Below are positions 1 through 8,028 of a stretch of 44,209 nt of DNA, one piece after another (positions within the stretch are counted from its first letter, which is position 1; each line of letters begins with the position of its first letter). The stretch covers positions 1 through 44,209 of the forward strand of contig JAFWEY010000013.1 of the NCBI GenBank assembly GCA_017512675.1. Direction: 5' to 3'. Both the position numbers and the translations under genes were made by a program. The notes below the pieces were generated by a model. That model was not told where the DNA came from and searched no databases. It saw only the letters and a list, made by a program, of their open reading frames with translations. The stretch comes from Clostridia bacterium (GTDB taxonomy: Bacteria > Bacillota > Clostridia > Christensenellales > Aristaeellaceae).

Positions 1-153
1 GGGCACGTCCGAATCCCGGCAAGCGTCACGTACATCGAAATGAAGGCCTTCCACAGCTGCCCCCGGCTCGTCCTCCACGCGCCGGCGGGCTCTTATGCCG
101 CGCATTACGCCCGGGGTCATGCGCTCACCTGTATAGAGGAGGGCGAAACGTAG
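1..153 (+). CDS. C-terminal end of a leucine-rich-repeat (BspA-type) surface protein, partial
   Basis: The frame is open from base 1 and ends at TAG 151-153. The 50 visible residues read as the last unit of a BspA/LRR_5 repeat (pattern VxIPxSVTYIExxAFxxCPRL) followed by a tail of the SYAAHYARGHAL type, which commonly closes such proteins. These repeats form extracellular adhesive solenoids. The 5' part lies outside the window, so length, signal peptide and anchoring cannot be judged. No clear terminator follows before the next promoter at 193. Family assignment rests on a short stretch but the repeat pattern is characteristic. Confidence 0.7.
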   Translation, partial: GHVRIPASVTYIEMKAFHSCPRLVLHAPAGSYAAHYARGHALTCIEEGET

Positions 154-192
154 CGGAGCGTTTCGGAAGCGGACCAAATTGTAAAAGAACCG

Positions 193-221
193 TTTACTTT
201 TCCCATCACCCATGCTATAAT
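193..221 (+). promoter_or_regulatory. Promoter with extended -10 for the first FAD reductase
   Basis: TTTACT at 193-198 and TATAAT at 216-221 are separated by 17 bp, and TG at 213-214 gives an extended -10. Ribosome site AAAGGAGG follows at 243-250. The ATGCTATAATGC core is repeated at the promoter of the paralogous gene (2834-2842). Confidence 0.75.
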
Positions 222-257
222 GCAGACGGTTATTATTATGTTAAAGGAGGAGTCCAT

Positions 258-2495
258 GTGAAAAGGTTTCTGTCCCTGACACTGGTTGCGCTGATGCTCA
301 TCAGCGCGCTTCCTGTACTGGCCGAGGCCGTCTATCAGCCCGGCTTGTACACCGCCACCCAGCCGGGCTTCGGCGGCGATGTCACCGTCACCATCGAAAC
401 CGACGAAACCAGCATTCTTTCCGTGGAAATCGCCGGCGACGGCGAGACCGAACAGATCGGCGGGCGCGCTGTCGCGCAAATGTCCGGAATGCTGATGGAT
501 GCCCAGGGCAAAGTGGACGGGCTGTCCGGCGCGACCGTCACCAGCGGCGCGATACTGGCGGCCTTTGACGCTGCCCTTCTGCAGGCCAAGGGCGAGGACG
601 TGCAGGCAGCCGCCATGGTGCCCGGCACCTATACCTCTTCCAACAAAGGTTTCGGCGGCTACGTCGTGACAACGGTGGAAGTGAGTGAGGACGCCATCGT
701 GTCCATCGCTCTGGAGAACACCCAGTGCGAGAACCCCAACATCGACGAGGATGACCCGATGAAGTCCTATCCCCTCGCCATGACGTTCGAGACGCCCCAG
801 TTCTTCCGCGGCGTGGAAGAGCGGCTGCCGGCGCGCATCATCGAAAACCAGTCTGTGGCAGTGGATACCATCACCGGCGCGACCGCTTCCAGCCTCGCGG
901 TCCTCGCAGGCGTGAAGGACTGCATCGTGCAGGCGGGCGGAAGCGTCGCCGCTTTCTCGGCCCCCGTTCCCAAGCTTGACGCCACCGAAGAGTACGATTG
1001 CGATATCTGCGTCATCGGCGGCGGCACCTCCGGTTCGATCGCTTCCGGCCGGGCGGCTGATCTGGGCGCCAAGGTCGTGCTGATCGAGAAATCCGCCCGC
1101 GTGGGCGGCTGCGGTTCCTGCTCCTCCGGTCCGATGGCTCTGAACACGCAGGCGTCGCTGGAAGCGGGCAACTTCAGCAACCAGGAAGAACTGATGAAGG
1201 AATGGATGCACATCACGCACTGGTACTCCCGCGGCTCCATCATGAACATGTTCCTCGAGGAGAGCGGCAAGACCATCGACTGGATGAACGAGCACGGATT
1301 CCAGATGCGCGTCGGCCGCGGCAACGTGGATCCCTTCACCGGCAAGGATTACGGCGTAATCTCCTCCGGCTACATCGTGGATTCCAAGCCCACGCTCGAC
1401 GTGAACAACATGTACGTCGCCTGTGTGGAACAGGTGCTGGACAACGGCGGAAGCATCCTGTACGAGACCCGCGCCACCAGGCTCATCACCGACGACACCG
1501 GGGCCGTGACAGGCGTCGAGGCCGTCAAGGACGACGGCACTGCCGTGAAGGTCAACTGCAAGGCCGTCATCATCGGCACCGGCGGATACGCCGCGAACGA
1601 AGAAATGATGTACAAGTACATCGGCCACAAGCATCGCCTGTTCGGCCTGTACCAGAACGTCGGCGACGGAATCAACATGATGCTGGACGTCGGCGCTGCC
1701 ACCTGCAACCTGGACGCCGTTTCCACCCACGTCGTGGACGTCTGGGGCGAGCCCACCGGCTTTGACAGGGTGGAAGCCAATATGCCCTTCGGTCTCCTCA
1801 GCTCCTATGTGCTGATGCGCTTCAACGACCGCGGCGAACGCTTCATGCCCGAGGACGCGACGACCATCGACCTCGCCGCTGCGGGCAACTACCTGTCCGG
1901 TCAGGGCGAATGCTTCTATACGCTGGTATCCCAGGAACAGCTGGACAAGATCAAGGAGGGCGGCCTGGCGGCCCTCGGCCAGGACGTCCGCGCACACGTC
2001 GTGGAATACGTGGCCAATCCCGTCAAGCCCGATCTGACGATGCCCAATATCAACACCATCCTGGACGCCTGCGTGGAGCAGGGCCTCGCGTACAAGGGCA
2101 ACACCCTGGAAGAGCTGGCCGACAGCATGGGCATTTACGGCGAGCAGCTCAGCCGCACCGTCGCGAAGTATGACGCGATGTGCGAAAAGGGCGAAGACAC
2201 GCAGTTCTACAAAAACCCCAACTACATGGCGAAAATCGGCGAAGGCCCCTACTACGCGATCACCGGCGTGGCGGTCATCTACGGCACGCTGGGCGGCGTG
2301 GATGTGAACGACAAAATTCAGGTGCTGCGCGAGGACCATACCCCCATCAAGGGCCTGTATGCGGTGGGTCTGGATTCCACAGGCGTGCTGTACGACGGCG
2401 TTGCCTACAACGCGATCGGCGGCACCGCGCTGGGCTGGGCGATGACCTCCGGACGTCTGGCTGCGGAAAACGCGTATGCTGACATGATCGGATAA
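258..2495 (+). CDS. Secreted FAD-dependent reductase with two FMN-binding (flavinylation) domains
   Basis: A 745-residue protein. The start is GTG 258: the ATG two bases earlier runs straight into TGA, and AAAGGAGG sits 7 bases upstream. It has an N-terminal signal peptide (to about A22, no lipobox cysteine). Two FMN_bind domains follow, each with a flavinylation motif: DGLSGAT with Thr93 and DTITGAT with Thr209. From about residue 248 there is a FAD_binding_2 module with the nucleotide motif VIGGGTSGS. This is the architecture of extracytoplasmic fumarate/urocanate/methacrylate-type reductases, which take electrons through threonine-linked FMN to reduce an enoate as respiratory acceptor. Flavin attachment needs ApbE, which is not in the window. 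The substrate cannot be told from sequence. Two FMN domains in one chain, against one in the neighbour, suggests a longer electron relay. Confidence 0.85.
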   Translation: MKRFLSLTLVALMLISALPVLAEAVYQPGLYTATQPGFGGDVTVTIETDETSILSVEIAGDGETEQIGGRAVAQMSGMLMDAQGKVDGLSGATVTSGAILAAFDAALLQAKGEDVQAAAMVPGTYTSSNKGFGGYVVTTVEVSEDAIVSIALENTQCENPNIDEDDPMKSYPLAMTFETPQFFRGVEERLPARIIENQSVAVDTITGATASSLAVLAGVKDCIVQAGGSVAAFSAPVPKLDATEEYDCDICVIGGGTSGSIASGRAADLGAKVVLIEKSARVGGCGSCSSGPMALNTQASLEAGNFSNQEELMKEWMHITHWYSRGSIMNMFLEESGKTIDWMNEHGFQMRVGRGNVDPFTGKDYGVISSGYIVDSKPTLDVNNMYVACVEQVLDNGGSILYETRATRLITDDTGAVTGVEAVKDDGTAVKVNCKAVIIGTGGYAANEEMMYKYIGHKHRLFGLYQNVGDGINMMLDVGAATCNLDAVSTHVVDVWGEPTGFDRVEANMPFGLLSSYVLMRFNDRGERFMPEDATTIDLAAAGNYLSGQGECFYTLVSQEQLDKIKEGGLAALGQDVRAHVVEYVANPVKPDLTMPNINTILDACVEQGLAYKGNTLEELADSMGIYGEQLSRTVAKYDAMCEKGEDTQFYKNPNYMAKIGEGPYYAITGVAVIYGTLGGVDVNDKIQVLREDHTPIKGLYAVGLDSTGVLYDGVAYNAIGGTALGWAMTSGRLAAENAYADMIG

Positions 2496-2509
2496 CCGGT
2501 TTCTCTCTG

Positions 2510-2541
2510 ACCCCCTCACGGCAAACGCCGGAGGGGGTTTT
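2510..2541 (+). terminator. Rho-independent terminator after the first FAD reductase
   Basis: A perfect 7-bp stem, CCCCCTC (2511-2517) with GAGGGGG (2531-2537), is followed by TTTT. The rest of the 383-bp gap to the next gene holds only the promoter near 2834; 2542-2800 shows no gene or clear structure. Confidence 0.8.
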
Positions 2542-2833
2542 CTGCCGAATAGATACGGATGTGTTTCCGGTCCTGACCGTTCCTGTTCCCCGCCGCCTTC
2601 GCCGCAGCGCACACGGGAAACCCCGAATCCAGGGCAGGGTGCCGCTGCACAGGCAAAACTGCCGGGCACCGCGCGCAAACCCGTCAGGCGCGGCAGCAGG
2701 CTGTCGCCGAGAAACCGCCGACACCCCTCAACAACAGGAAGCATTCCCGAAGTTTCCGCGCACAGTCGGTCTGCCATTTGATACACTCTTCATAAAATTG
2801 TAAGATTTTTGACGAAAACAGGCATACACCGCA

Positions 2834-2842
2834 TGCTATAAT
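2834..2842 (+). promoter_or_regulatory. Extended -10 promoter for the second FAD reductase
   Basis: TGC plus TATAAT (2837-2842) is an extended -10. The nearest TTGACG (2809-2814) is 22 bp upstream, too far for a normal -35, so the promoter probably relies on the extended -10. The core matches the promoter of the paralogue at 213-221. Confidence 0.6.
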
Positions 2843-2878
2843 GCGGGCGAAAGAGAACCGTTCAAAGGAGGTTTTTTC

Positions 2879-4576
2879 ATGAAGAGAACCCTGTCTCTGT
2901 TCATCGTTCTCTGCCTGCTGGCGCTTTCGCTTTCCTTCGCGGGAGCGGAAGGGAACGCCATGAACCCCGGCACCTACTACGGCGTCGGCAACGGGCGCAA
3001 CGGCGCAATCGTCGTTGCGGTCACGGTGAGCGAAAACGCGATCGAGAACGTCCAAGTGGTCGCATCCCAGGAAACCTGGAACACCGGATCCGTGCCGGTG
3101 AAGGAATACCCGGCCCTGATCGTGGAGAATCAGTCCCTGAATGTGGACATCGTTTCCGGCGCCACGATCTCCAGCGTCGCCATGCTCAACGCGGTGCGCG
3201 ACTGCATCTCCCAGGCGGGCGGAGACCCGGCGCAGTTCAACACCCGGGTCGAGCCGGAGATTCCCTTCGGAGACTGCGAAGCGGATGTCGTCGTCATCGG
3301 CGCGGGCGGCGCGGGCATGACCGCGGCGTGCAAGGCCGCGCAGGCCGGCAAGAGCGTCATCCTGCTCGAAAAGCTGGATATTCTGGGCGGCACGTCCAAC
3401 TACTCCATCGAAGGCTTCGGCGCCGTGGAGGACAAAACGCACCTGGGCCTCGGCAGCGACACCACGGGCGATATGCTCGCAGAGAATCTGACCGCGGGCA
3501 ATCCCAACGGCACGGCTGCCGCGTTTGACGTGCTCGCGCACAACAACGGCGCCGCGGCCGACTGGCTGCGCAGCATCGGCGCGGAGCTGACGGTCGCCGG
3601 CGGGCAGACGAGCGCCGCATCGTCCCGTGAAGTGGGCGAACTCGGCGTGACCATCGTGACCGCATTGATCGCCGAGTGCAAAAAGGCCGGCGTGGACATC
3701 CGCACCGCGAGCCCCGCTACCGGGCTGGTGATGGAAGACGGCGCGGTCGCAGGCGTGAAGGTTTCCGTGCCGCAGGGCGAATACACCATCAAGGCCGGCA
3801 CCGTGGTGCTGGCAACGGGCGGTTTCGGCGCGAACAACGAAATGGTGGCGTCCTATGTGCCCTACCTTGAGGGATATAAGAATTCCTGCACTGTCGGCGC
3901 GACCGGCGACGGCCAGAAGATGGCGGAGGCCGTCGGCGCCCAGCTCGGCAACATGGACTACATTCGCGTCAACTTCACCTACACGACCCGCGAGGACGGC
4001 TACTATTACTACATGGGATGCCTGTTCAATACCGGCGCGATCTTCGTCAACGACGAAGGCAAGCGCTTCGTGAACGACCAGGGCGCGTACGGCGTCGGGC
4101 ACAAGGTCGTCGAGCAGGGCGGCTCCGGCTGGGCCATCTTCGACAACTCCATCGCGACGGGCGTCGCGGACGTAAGACACTACGGCGATCTGGGGCTGTA
4201 CGTCTGCGCTCCGACCATTGAGGAGCTGGCGGAGCAGATCGGCGTGGACGCCCAGGCGCTCAGCGAAACCGTCGAGGCCTACAAGGGCTATGTCGCCGCC
4301 GGAAAGGACGAGGAATTCGGCCGCGGCATGCTGAATATGACCTTCGACGAAGCGCCCTTCTACGCCTGCCGCATGACCTGCCGTGTGCAGGGAACCTTCG
4401 GCGGCATCACGACCAACGAGAAGGCAGAGGTCCTCACCGAAACCGGTGAGAGCATCCCCGGCCTGTATGCCGCGGGCGAATGCGCGAACGACGGCACCTG
4501 GGGCGCCAATCCCGCCGCGGTCAATATCGTATTCGGCACCATCGCCGCGCAGAACGCCGTAGAGTATCTCGGCTGA
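2879..4576 (+). CDS. Secreted FAD-dependent reductase with one FMN-binding domain
   Basis: A 565-residue paralogue of the preceding enzyme. ATG is preceded by AAAGGAGG at 2864-2871. A signal peptide (to about A23, no lipobox) leads into one FMN_bind domain with the flavinylation motif DIVSGAT (Thr96). A FAD_binding_2 domain follows from about residue 135 (VVVIGAGGAGMT, then the conserved LLEKLDILGGTSNYS region) and ends in the usual LYAAGECANDG segment. It is predicted to act outside the membrane as a fumarate-reductase-like enzyme fed by covalently bound FMN. It has its own promoter and terminator, so it is expressed separately from its neighbour and the pair may serve different acceptors. 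Substrate unknown. Confidence 0.85.
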   Translation: MKRTLSLFIVLCLLALSLSFAGAEGNAMNPGTYYGVGNGRNGAIVVAVTVSENAIENVQVVASQETWNTGSVPVKEYPALIVENQSLNVDIVSGATISSVAMLNAVRDCISQAGGDPAQFNTRVEPEIPFGDCEADVVVIGAGGAGMTAACKAAQAGKSVILLEKLDILGGTSNYSIEGFGAVEDKTHLGLGSDTTGDMLAENLTAGNPNGTAAAFDVLAHNNGAAADWLRSIGAELTVAGGQTSAASSREVGELGVTIVTALIAECKKAGVDIRTASPATGLVMEDGAVAGVKVSVPQGEYTIKAGTVVLATGGFGANNEMVASYVPYLEGYKNSCTVGATGDGQKMAEAVGAQLGNMDYIRVNFTYTTREDGYYYYMGCLFNTGAIFVNDEGKRFVNDQGAYGVGHKVVEQGGSGWAIFDNSIATGVADVRHYGDLGLYVCAPTIEELAEQIGVDAQALSETVEAYKGYVAAGKDEEFGRGMLNMTFDEAPFYACRMTCRVQGTFGGITTNEKAEVLTETGESIPGLYAAGECANDGTWGANPAAVNIVFGTIAAQNAVEYLG

Positions 4577-4606
4577 TCTCCCATTTCTTTCCAGACGGCA
4601 ATGCGA

Positions 4607-4634
4607 GCCGCCTGATCCTTCAGGCGGCCCCTTT
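4607..4634 (+). terminator. Terminator-like hairpin after the second FAD reductase
   Basis: GCCGCCTGA (4607-4615) pairs with TCAGGCGGC (4620-4628) around a TCCT loop. The tract that follows (CCCTTT) is poor, so some readthrough into the racemase-like gene is likely; no separate promoter for that gene was found. Confidence 0.65.
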
Positions 4635-4746
4635 GCGCCGGGACGTTTCCCGCTGCGGCATCGCCGCCCCGTGCAGCCTGATGCCCGCGGATCCCGGCTC
4701 CGCTGCCGCGATTGAATCCGTTTCCAATGAAAAGGAGGTTTTCAGG

Positions 4747-5424
4747 ATGAGCTCCACAAAGAAATCCCTGGGCATTATCCACGCCGCGATTTTCACCGCC
4801 AACGCCATTCAGCCGTTTGCCGACAAATATCTGCCGGGCGTTGAAATCATGCACTGCGGCGACGACACCATTCAGCGCGACAACTTCAACGCGCCTATTG
4901 GACAGATTCCCAAGCGCAACTTTCTGAAATTCGCCAACCTGGCGGACGGAATGCAGCGCGCGGGCTGCGACGCCATTCTGCTGGGATGCTCCACCTTCAA
5001 CCAGGCCGCGGAACTGGCCCAGCCGATGATCGACATCCCGATCTTTCAGATCGACCGGCCGATGATGGATATCGCGGTGGCCAACGGCAGGAAGATCGGC
5101 CTGCTGGGAACCGTTCCCACCACGATGCCTTCTTCGGAGCGGCTGCTCCGCAAGGCGGCCGCGGACGCGGGCAAGGAAATCGAGGTCGTGACCAAACTGA
5201 ACAAGGACGCCTTTGCGATCCTCCGCTCCGGCGATCCCAAAACCCACAACGACATGCTGGTTCAGGACATTCTCGACATGGAGAAGCAGGGCATCGACTG
5301 CGTGGTTCTTGCCCAGGTTTCCATGGCCATCATGGAAGAGCGCGCCGGTGATATTCACGTACCGATGCTCACCAGCGGAGAAACCTGCTTCAAATTCCTG
5401 GCGGAATACTTCAAGACCCTCTGA
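4747..5424 (+). CDS. Aspartate/glutamate racemase superfamily protein
   Basis: A 225-residue protein. The ATG at 4747 is chosen because AAAGGAGG (4731-4738) lies 8 bases upstream and the family homology starts here; the frame is open further upstream but without support. The first catalytic half-site is present as LLGCSTFNQ (Cys81). The second, normally a GCTxxP/GC-type cysteine, reads VVLAQVSM with Gln190 where cysteine is expected. A two-base racemase mechanism therefore looks incomplete, and isomerase, decarboxylase-like or substrate-binding roles are possible. It follows two secreted reductases and may process an amino-acid-derived substrate related to theirs; that link is inference from position only. 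Confidence 0.7.
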   Translation: MSSTKKSLGIIHAAIFTANAIQPFADKYLPGVEIMHCGDDTIQRDNFNAPIGQIPKRNFLKFANLADGMQRAGCDAILLGCSTFNQAAELAQPMIDIPIFQIDRPMMDIAVANGRKIGLLGTVPTTMPSSERLLRKAAADAGKEIEVVTKLNKDAFAILRSGDPKTHNDMLVQDILDMEKQGIDCVVLAQVSMAIMEERAGDIHVPMLTSGETCFKFLAEYFKTL

Positions 5425-5438
5425 CACACAGGCAGTCC

Positions 5439-5477
5439 AAAGGCGTGTCCGGCCAGCAGCCGGGCACGCCTTTTTTT
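5439..5477 (+). terminator. Strong Rho-independent terminator
   Basis: AAAGGCGTG-T-CCGGC (5439-5453) pairs with GCCGG-G-CACGCCTTT (5459-5473) with one U-G pair, followed by a run of seven T (5471-5477). It ends the reductase/racemase region. 5478-5649 holds no recognisable feature. Confidence 0.9.
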
Positions 5478-5649
5478 CTGGAACGGCGGTCTTCGAAACG
5501 CTGTATCGGCCGGTTTCCCTGCCCCGCGGCTTCGGGCGCGCGGGCAGCTCCCCTATCGTTTTATCCGCATCCGCCAAACCGAACGGGAGCCGGCGTTCAA
5601 CCGCGTTACAGGCGCACAGGGCACCGTCCGCTTCTCCGCTGCGCGCGCT

Positions 5650-6186
5650 TTACTTCACCAGATCCGGGAACATCTTCCCCGCCAGCTTGTCCAGCGTCAT
5701 GCATATCGGAAGGCTCACCAGCAGCACGACGATGTCCGCCACGAAGGCATAGACGTTTTTCGCAGCGCGCAGTGCGAACGGCTGGGCATACAGCAGGCAT
5801 TCCGTCATGGATTTCATCGCCAGGATGCCCAGCGTGGTGGCCGCGACAATCGCCGCCGCGTTGATCGCCGCCTTCAGCGGGACCTGCTTCATCGGTTTTG
5901 TCACGCGAAATGTGAGTCCCAGCAGAATCCCGATGACCAGGTTCCCCAGCGTCCACCCGGGCATGCCCCGCAGTCCGCTGATCAGCAGGCAATAGAGCAC
6001 GACGCCCAGGCAGCTGACCAGCGTGCCCGATACCGCGCCGAAGGAATAGCAGTACACTGCCGTCACCACGTACCCCAGGCACAGGTAGTAGTTTTCAAAC
6101 ACCGGAACCTGCAGGCACAGACTGAAAGCAACGAACATCGCGATGCCGACCGCCGTCACGCAAATCCACTTCGTCTTCACAGACAT
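5650..6186 (-). CDS. ECF transporter S component (substrate-binding membrane protein)
   Basis: A 178-residue, very hydrophobic protein with about five to six membrane segments. Features such as GYVVTAVYCYSFGAVSGTLVS and GMPGWTLGNLVIGILLG are typical of the ECF riboflavin-transporter-like S family (ECF-ribofla_trS/DUF3816). S components capture a vitamin or other small molecule and dock onto a shared EcfAAT energising module, which is not encoded here. ATG 6186 overlaps the upstream gene by 10 bases and has AAGGAGG six bases ahead, so the pair is translationally coupled. The substrate cannot be inferred with confidence; coupling to a CYTH triphosphatase-like regulator hints at a phosphorylated or nucleotide-related metabolite. 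Confidence 0.75.
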   Translation of the reverse strand: MSVKTKWICVTAVGIAMFVAFSLCLQVPVFENYYLCLGYVVTAVYCYSFGAVSGTLVSCLGVVLYCLLISGLRGMPGWTLGNLVIGILLGLTFRVTKPMKQVPLKAAINAAAIVAATTLGILAMKSMTECLLYAQPFALRAAKNVYAFVADIVVLLVSLPICMTLDKLAGKMFPDLVK

Positions 6187-7469
6187 GACAATCCTCCTTG
6201 CCCGATTGCCGCCAAAGCGGCGTTCCTGTAGTTCTCGTCCGACGTAACCTCACGGATCACCCTGAGCATTCCGGGAAGGCGCACCGTTTCCTCCTCGTCC
6301 GCCAGCTCCACCTCCACAATTGCCCGGTCGTTCCAGAACGGATAGAGATCGATTTCAAAGCAGCGGCCGTTTTCTGTCAGGCAGTAGCGCGTTTTCCGGA
6401 TTGCCCGTCTGCCGGGATCGGCCTCCATCAGCAGCTGCAGGTACTCGTCGCGGCTGATCCTGCGCTCGATCTCCATGCGCTTCAGATCAGACACCGGCCG
6501 CTTCGTCGTTTCGAAGAAGGTGTAATTCCCGTCCTCGCCGCGCTGCCGCACCCGGCGTTCCCAGCCCTCGAGCGCCTTCAGATACGTCTGAATGATCTCC
6601 GAGCGCCGGCAGTTGGACATCTGCTCCAGCCTGCGCAGATCCGGGTATTCGATCAGGTATTTCTTCTCGATTTCCAGCGGTTCGGGCTCGCCCAGGAAGG
6701 CTGCTGTTTCCCGCATAAGGCGTTTCATTCCGTCCTCCCGATCCGGCGCGCCGATCATCCGAAGGTGACCGTGCCCGGTCCACGCGGCTATGATTTTTCC
6801 GCCTTCAGAGGCTTTCGGGCCGCCCGCACAGCCGTGCGCTGAATCCTCATATCCGGCGCAGGGCATCAGGCAGAACACCGCGTCGTAGCTGTCGCGAAGC
6901 TCCACGCCGCTTTTCCCGAGATCCCTGAGCAGCTGTGCGAATTCCGCCGGCGCCGCAAACGCCCCGACGTCCGGAGCCCCGCCATTGCATACGATCAGAA
7001 CCCTGTCCGCGTTCATCTGCTTCGCCGCTTCCGTGAACAGCGCCTCCCGCTGAAGCTGCAGGAGCAAATGACAGCGCAGAAAGCCGCCGCAGTTCTGCGG
7101 GCTGATCCCGGCCGCGGCCAGTTCTTCCGCGGTTTCTGGCACGAAAAGCACCTGCCAGCCCCGGTCCTCAAAGGCACCGCGAATCCGGCTGATCGCCGCG
7201 GATCTGTCATCGCGCGAGCCGCCGGTTATCGCGATCTTTACCACGCGCGGTTCCGGTTCCGCCTTGCGCAGCTGCAGAAGCTCCTCAACCGATACGCCGA
7301 ATATCCCCGACAGCTTTCTCAGCGCGTCGGTCGTGGGCTTGGCCCTTCCGTTCTCCCACTTCGATACCGCCTTGTCCGTCACGCCCAGCAGCTCCGCCAG
7401 CTCCTTCTGGGACAGCTTCGCTTCGCTGCGCAGTTCATACACGCGGTTGCCGAAATCGTAATCGTTCAC
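6177..7469 (-). CDS. XRE helix-turn-helix regulator fused to a degenerate P-loop domain and a CYTH domain
   Basis: A 430-residue protein starting at GTG 7469; GGGAGG lies 5-6 bases upstream and the HTH begins at once, while upstream extension of the frame is unsupported. Residues 7-62 form an XRE HTH (LSQKELAELLGVTDKAVSKWE). Residues 78-260 resemble the AAA_28-type P-loop domain often paired with CYTH, but Walker A reads GGSRDDRS where GGPxxGKS/T is usual, so the lysine is lost, and the CDRG-like motif is CNGG. From residue 264 a CYTH domain carries the ExExK signature (E266, E268, K270) plus many conserved Arg/Lys/Glu. CYTH proteins bind or hydrolyse triphosphates. A DNA-binding protein that senses a triphosphate and controls the adjacent transporter is a reasonable inference. 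Confidence 0.75.
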   Translation of the reverse strand: MNDYDFGNRVYELRSEAKLSQKELAELLGVTDKAVSKWENGRAKPTTDALRKLSGIFGVSVEELLQLRKAEPEPRVVKIAITGGSRDDRSAAISRIRGAFEDRGWQVLFVPETAEELAAAGISPQNCGGFLRCHLLLQLQREALFTEAAKQMNADRVLIVCNGGAPDVGAFAAPAEFAQLLRDLGKSGVELRDSYDAVFCLMPCAGYEDSAHGCAGGPKASEGGKIIAAWTGHGHLRMIGAPDREDGMKRLMRETAAFLGEPEPLEIEKKYLIEYPDLRRLEQMSNCRRSEIIQTYLKALEGWERRVRQRGEDGNYTFFETTKRPVSDLKRMEIERRISRDEYLQLLMEADPGRRAIRKTRYCLTENGRCFEIDLYPFWNDRAIVEVELADEEETVRLPGMLRVIREVTSDENYRNAALAAIGQGGLSCL

Positions 7470-7491
7470 GCCCGCACCTCCCTGCAGCTTT

Positions 7492-7531
7492 ATGATATAA
7501 CAATCCCCGCGGGATTTCAAGGCCCGCGGGG
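7492..7531 (-). promoter_or_regulatory. Promoter of the XRE-CYTH gene overlapped by a 9-bp palindrome (probable operator)
   Basis: On the minus strand TTGAAA (7515-7520) and TATCAT (7492-7497) are 17 bp apart. A perfect 9-bp inverted repeat, CCCCGCGGG (7505-7513) and CCCGCGGGG (7523-7531), flanks the -35 box. This placement fits autoregulation by the encoded XRE protein. The 279-bp gap to the next gene (7470-7748) holds nothing else certain. Confidence 0.6.
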
Positions 7532-7748
7532 TTGAAGGACGGTAGAACTTCTGCCGCATAAGGCGCCGATTGACATCGGAACCGGAATTGTTTCCAGTTA
7601 TGGCAGATCCGGATCGGCAGGCAGTATGTGAGCACGCAGAGAAACATATGGACCTTTTCATTTCCGGTGGTGCTGACGCATGAAAAGAACCGTACCGGCG
7701 GCTGTGCGGCGGTCAGACAGAAACCCGGCCGTATGGACGGCAGGATTG

Positions 7749-8018
7749 TTATTCCCCGCAAATATCAGGAGATTGAGCTTCCTCCGGTCTTTCAGTCGCC
7801 CTCTGTTTCCCATCCCTCCCGCAGGCGCGGGAGCATCCCCTGCTGAAGAACGTCTCCGGCTCCGACAAAGAATCCCTCCCGCAGGCGCGGGAGCATCCAC
7901 CGCAGGAACCGGAGCAGCAGGCCTGGCCGCATTTGCCGCCGCGTTTTTTGACGCGCAGCGCCGCGCGCCAGACCAGCACCGCCACCGCGGCGAGAATCAG
8001 TATATCCCAGAAATTCAT
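7749..8018 (-). CDS. FeoB-associated Cys-rich membrane protein with repeat-derived tail
   Basis: An 89-residue protein. One N-terminal membrane helix (residues 3-20, FWDILILAAVAVLVWRAA) is followed by a basic stretch and a Cys-rich region (KCGQACCSGSCGGCSRAC), which is the FeoB_associated family pattern. It lies 10 bp after feoB on the same strand, as the family usually does, and probably assists ferrous iron uptake at the inner membrane. The family is normally about 50-60 residues; here the tail is longer because a 27-bp palindromic DNA repeat occurs twice in frame, each copy encoding GCSRACGRD. Start ATG 8018 has GAGGGT upstream. Confidence 0.8.
   Translation of the reverse strand: MNFWDILILAAVAVLVWRAALRVKKRGGKCGQACCSGSCGGCSRACGRDSLSEPETFFSRGCSRACGRDGKQRATERPEEAQSPDICGE
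7812..7898. repeat. Two identical 27-bp palindromic repeats, 60 bp apart
   Basis: Copies lie at 7812-7838 and 7872-7898 and are identical. Each contains an inverted repeat, CTCCCGC-AGGC-GCGGGAG, able to form a 7-bp hairpin. Both lie inside the 3' end of the FeoB-associated gene in the same reading frame. They look like a REP-type interspersed element; no further copy was noticed in the window. Confidence 0.75.
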
Positions 8019-8028
8019 GCCGTTACCC

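Noticed and set aside
117..2786. A very long minus-strand open frame opposite the first FAD reductase, and similar long antisense frames opposite feoB, the 4Fe-4S genes and the surface protein
   Set aside because: They mirror high-GC codon structure of the real genes, have no ribosome sites, no family features and low-complexity composition (His/Ala/Gly/Asp-rich).
7812..7898. CRISPR array
   Set aside because: Only two repeat copies, palindromic, with a single 33-bp spacer, inside a coding gene and without cas genes.
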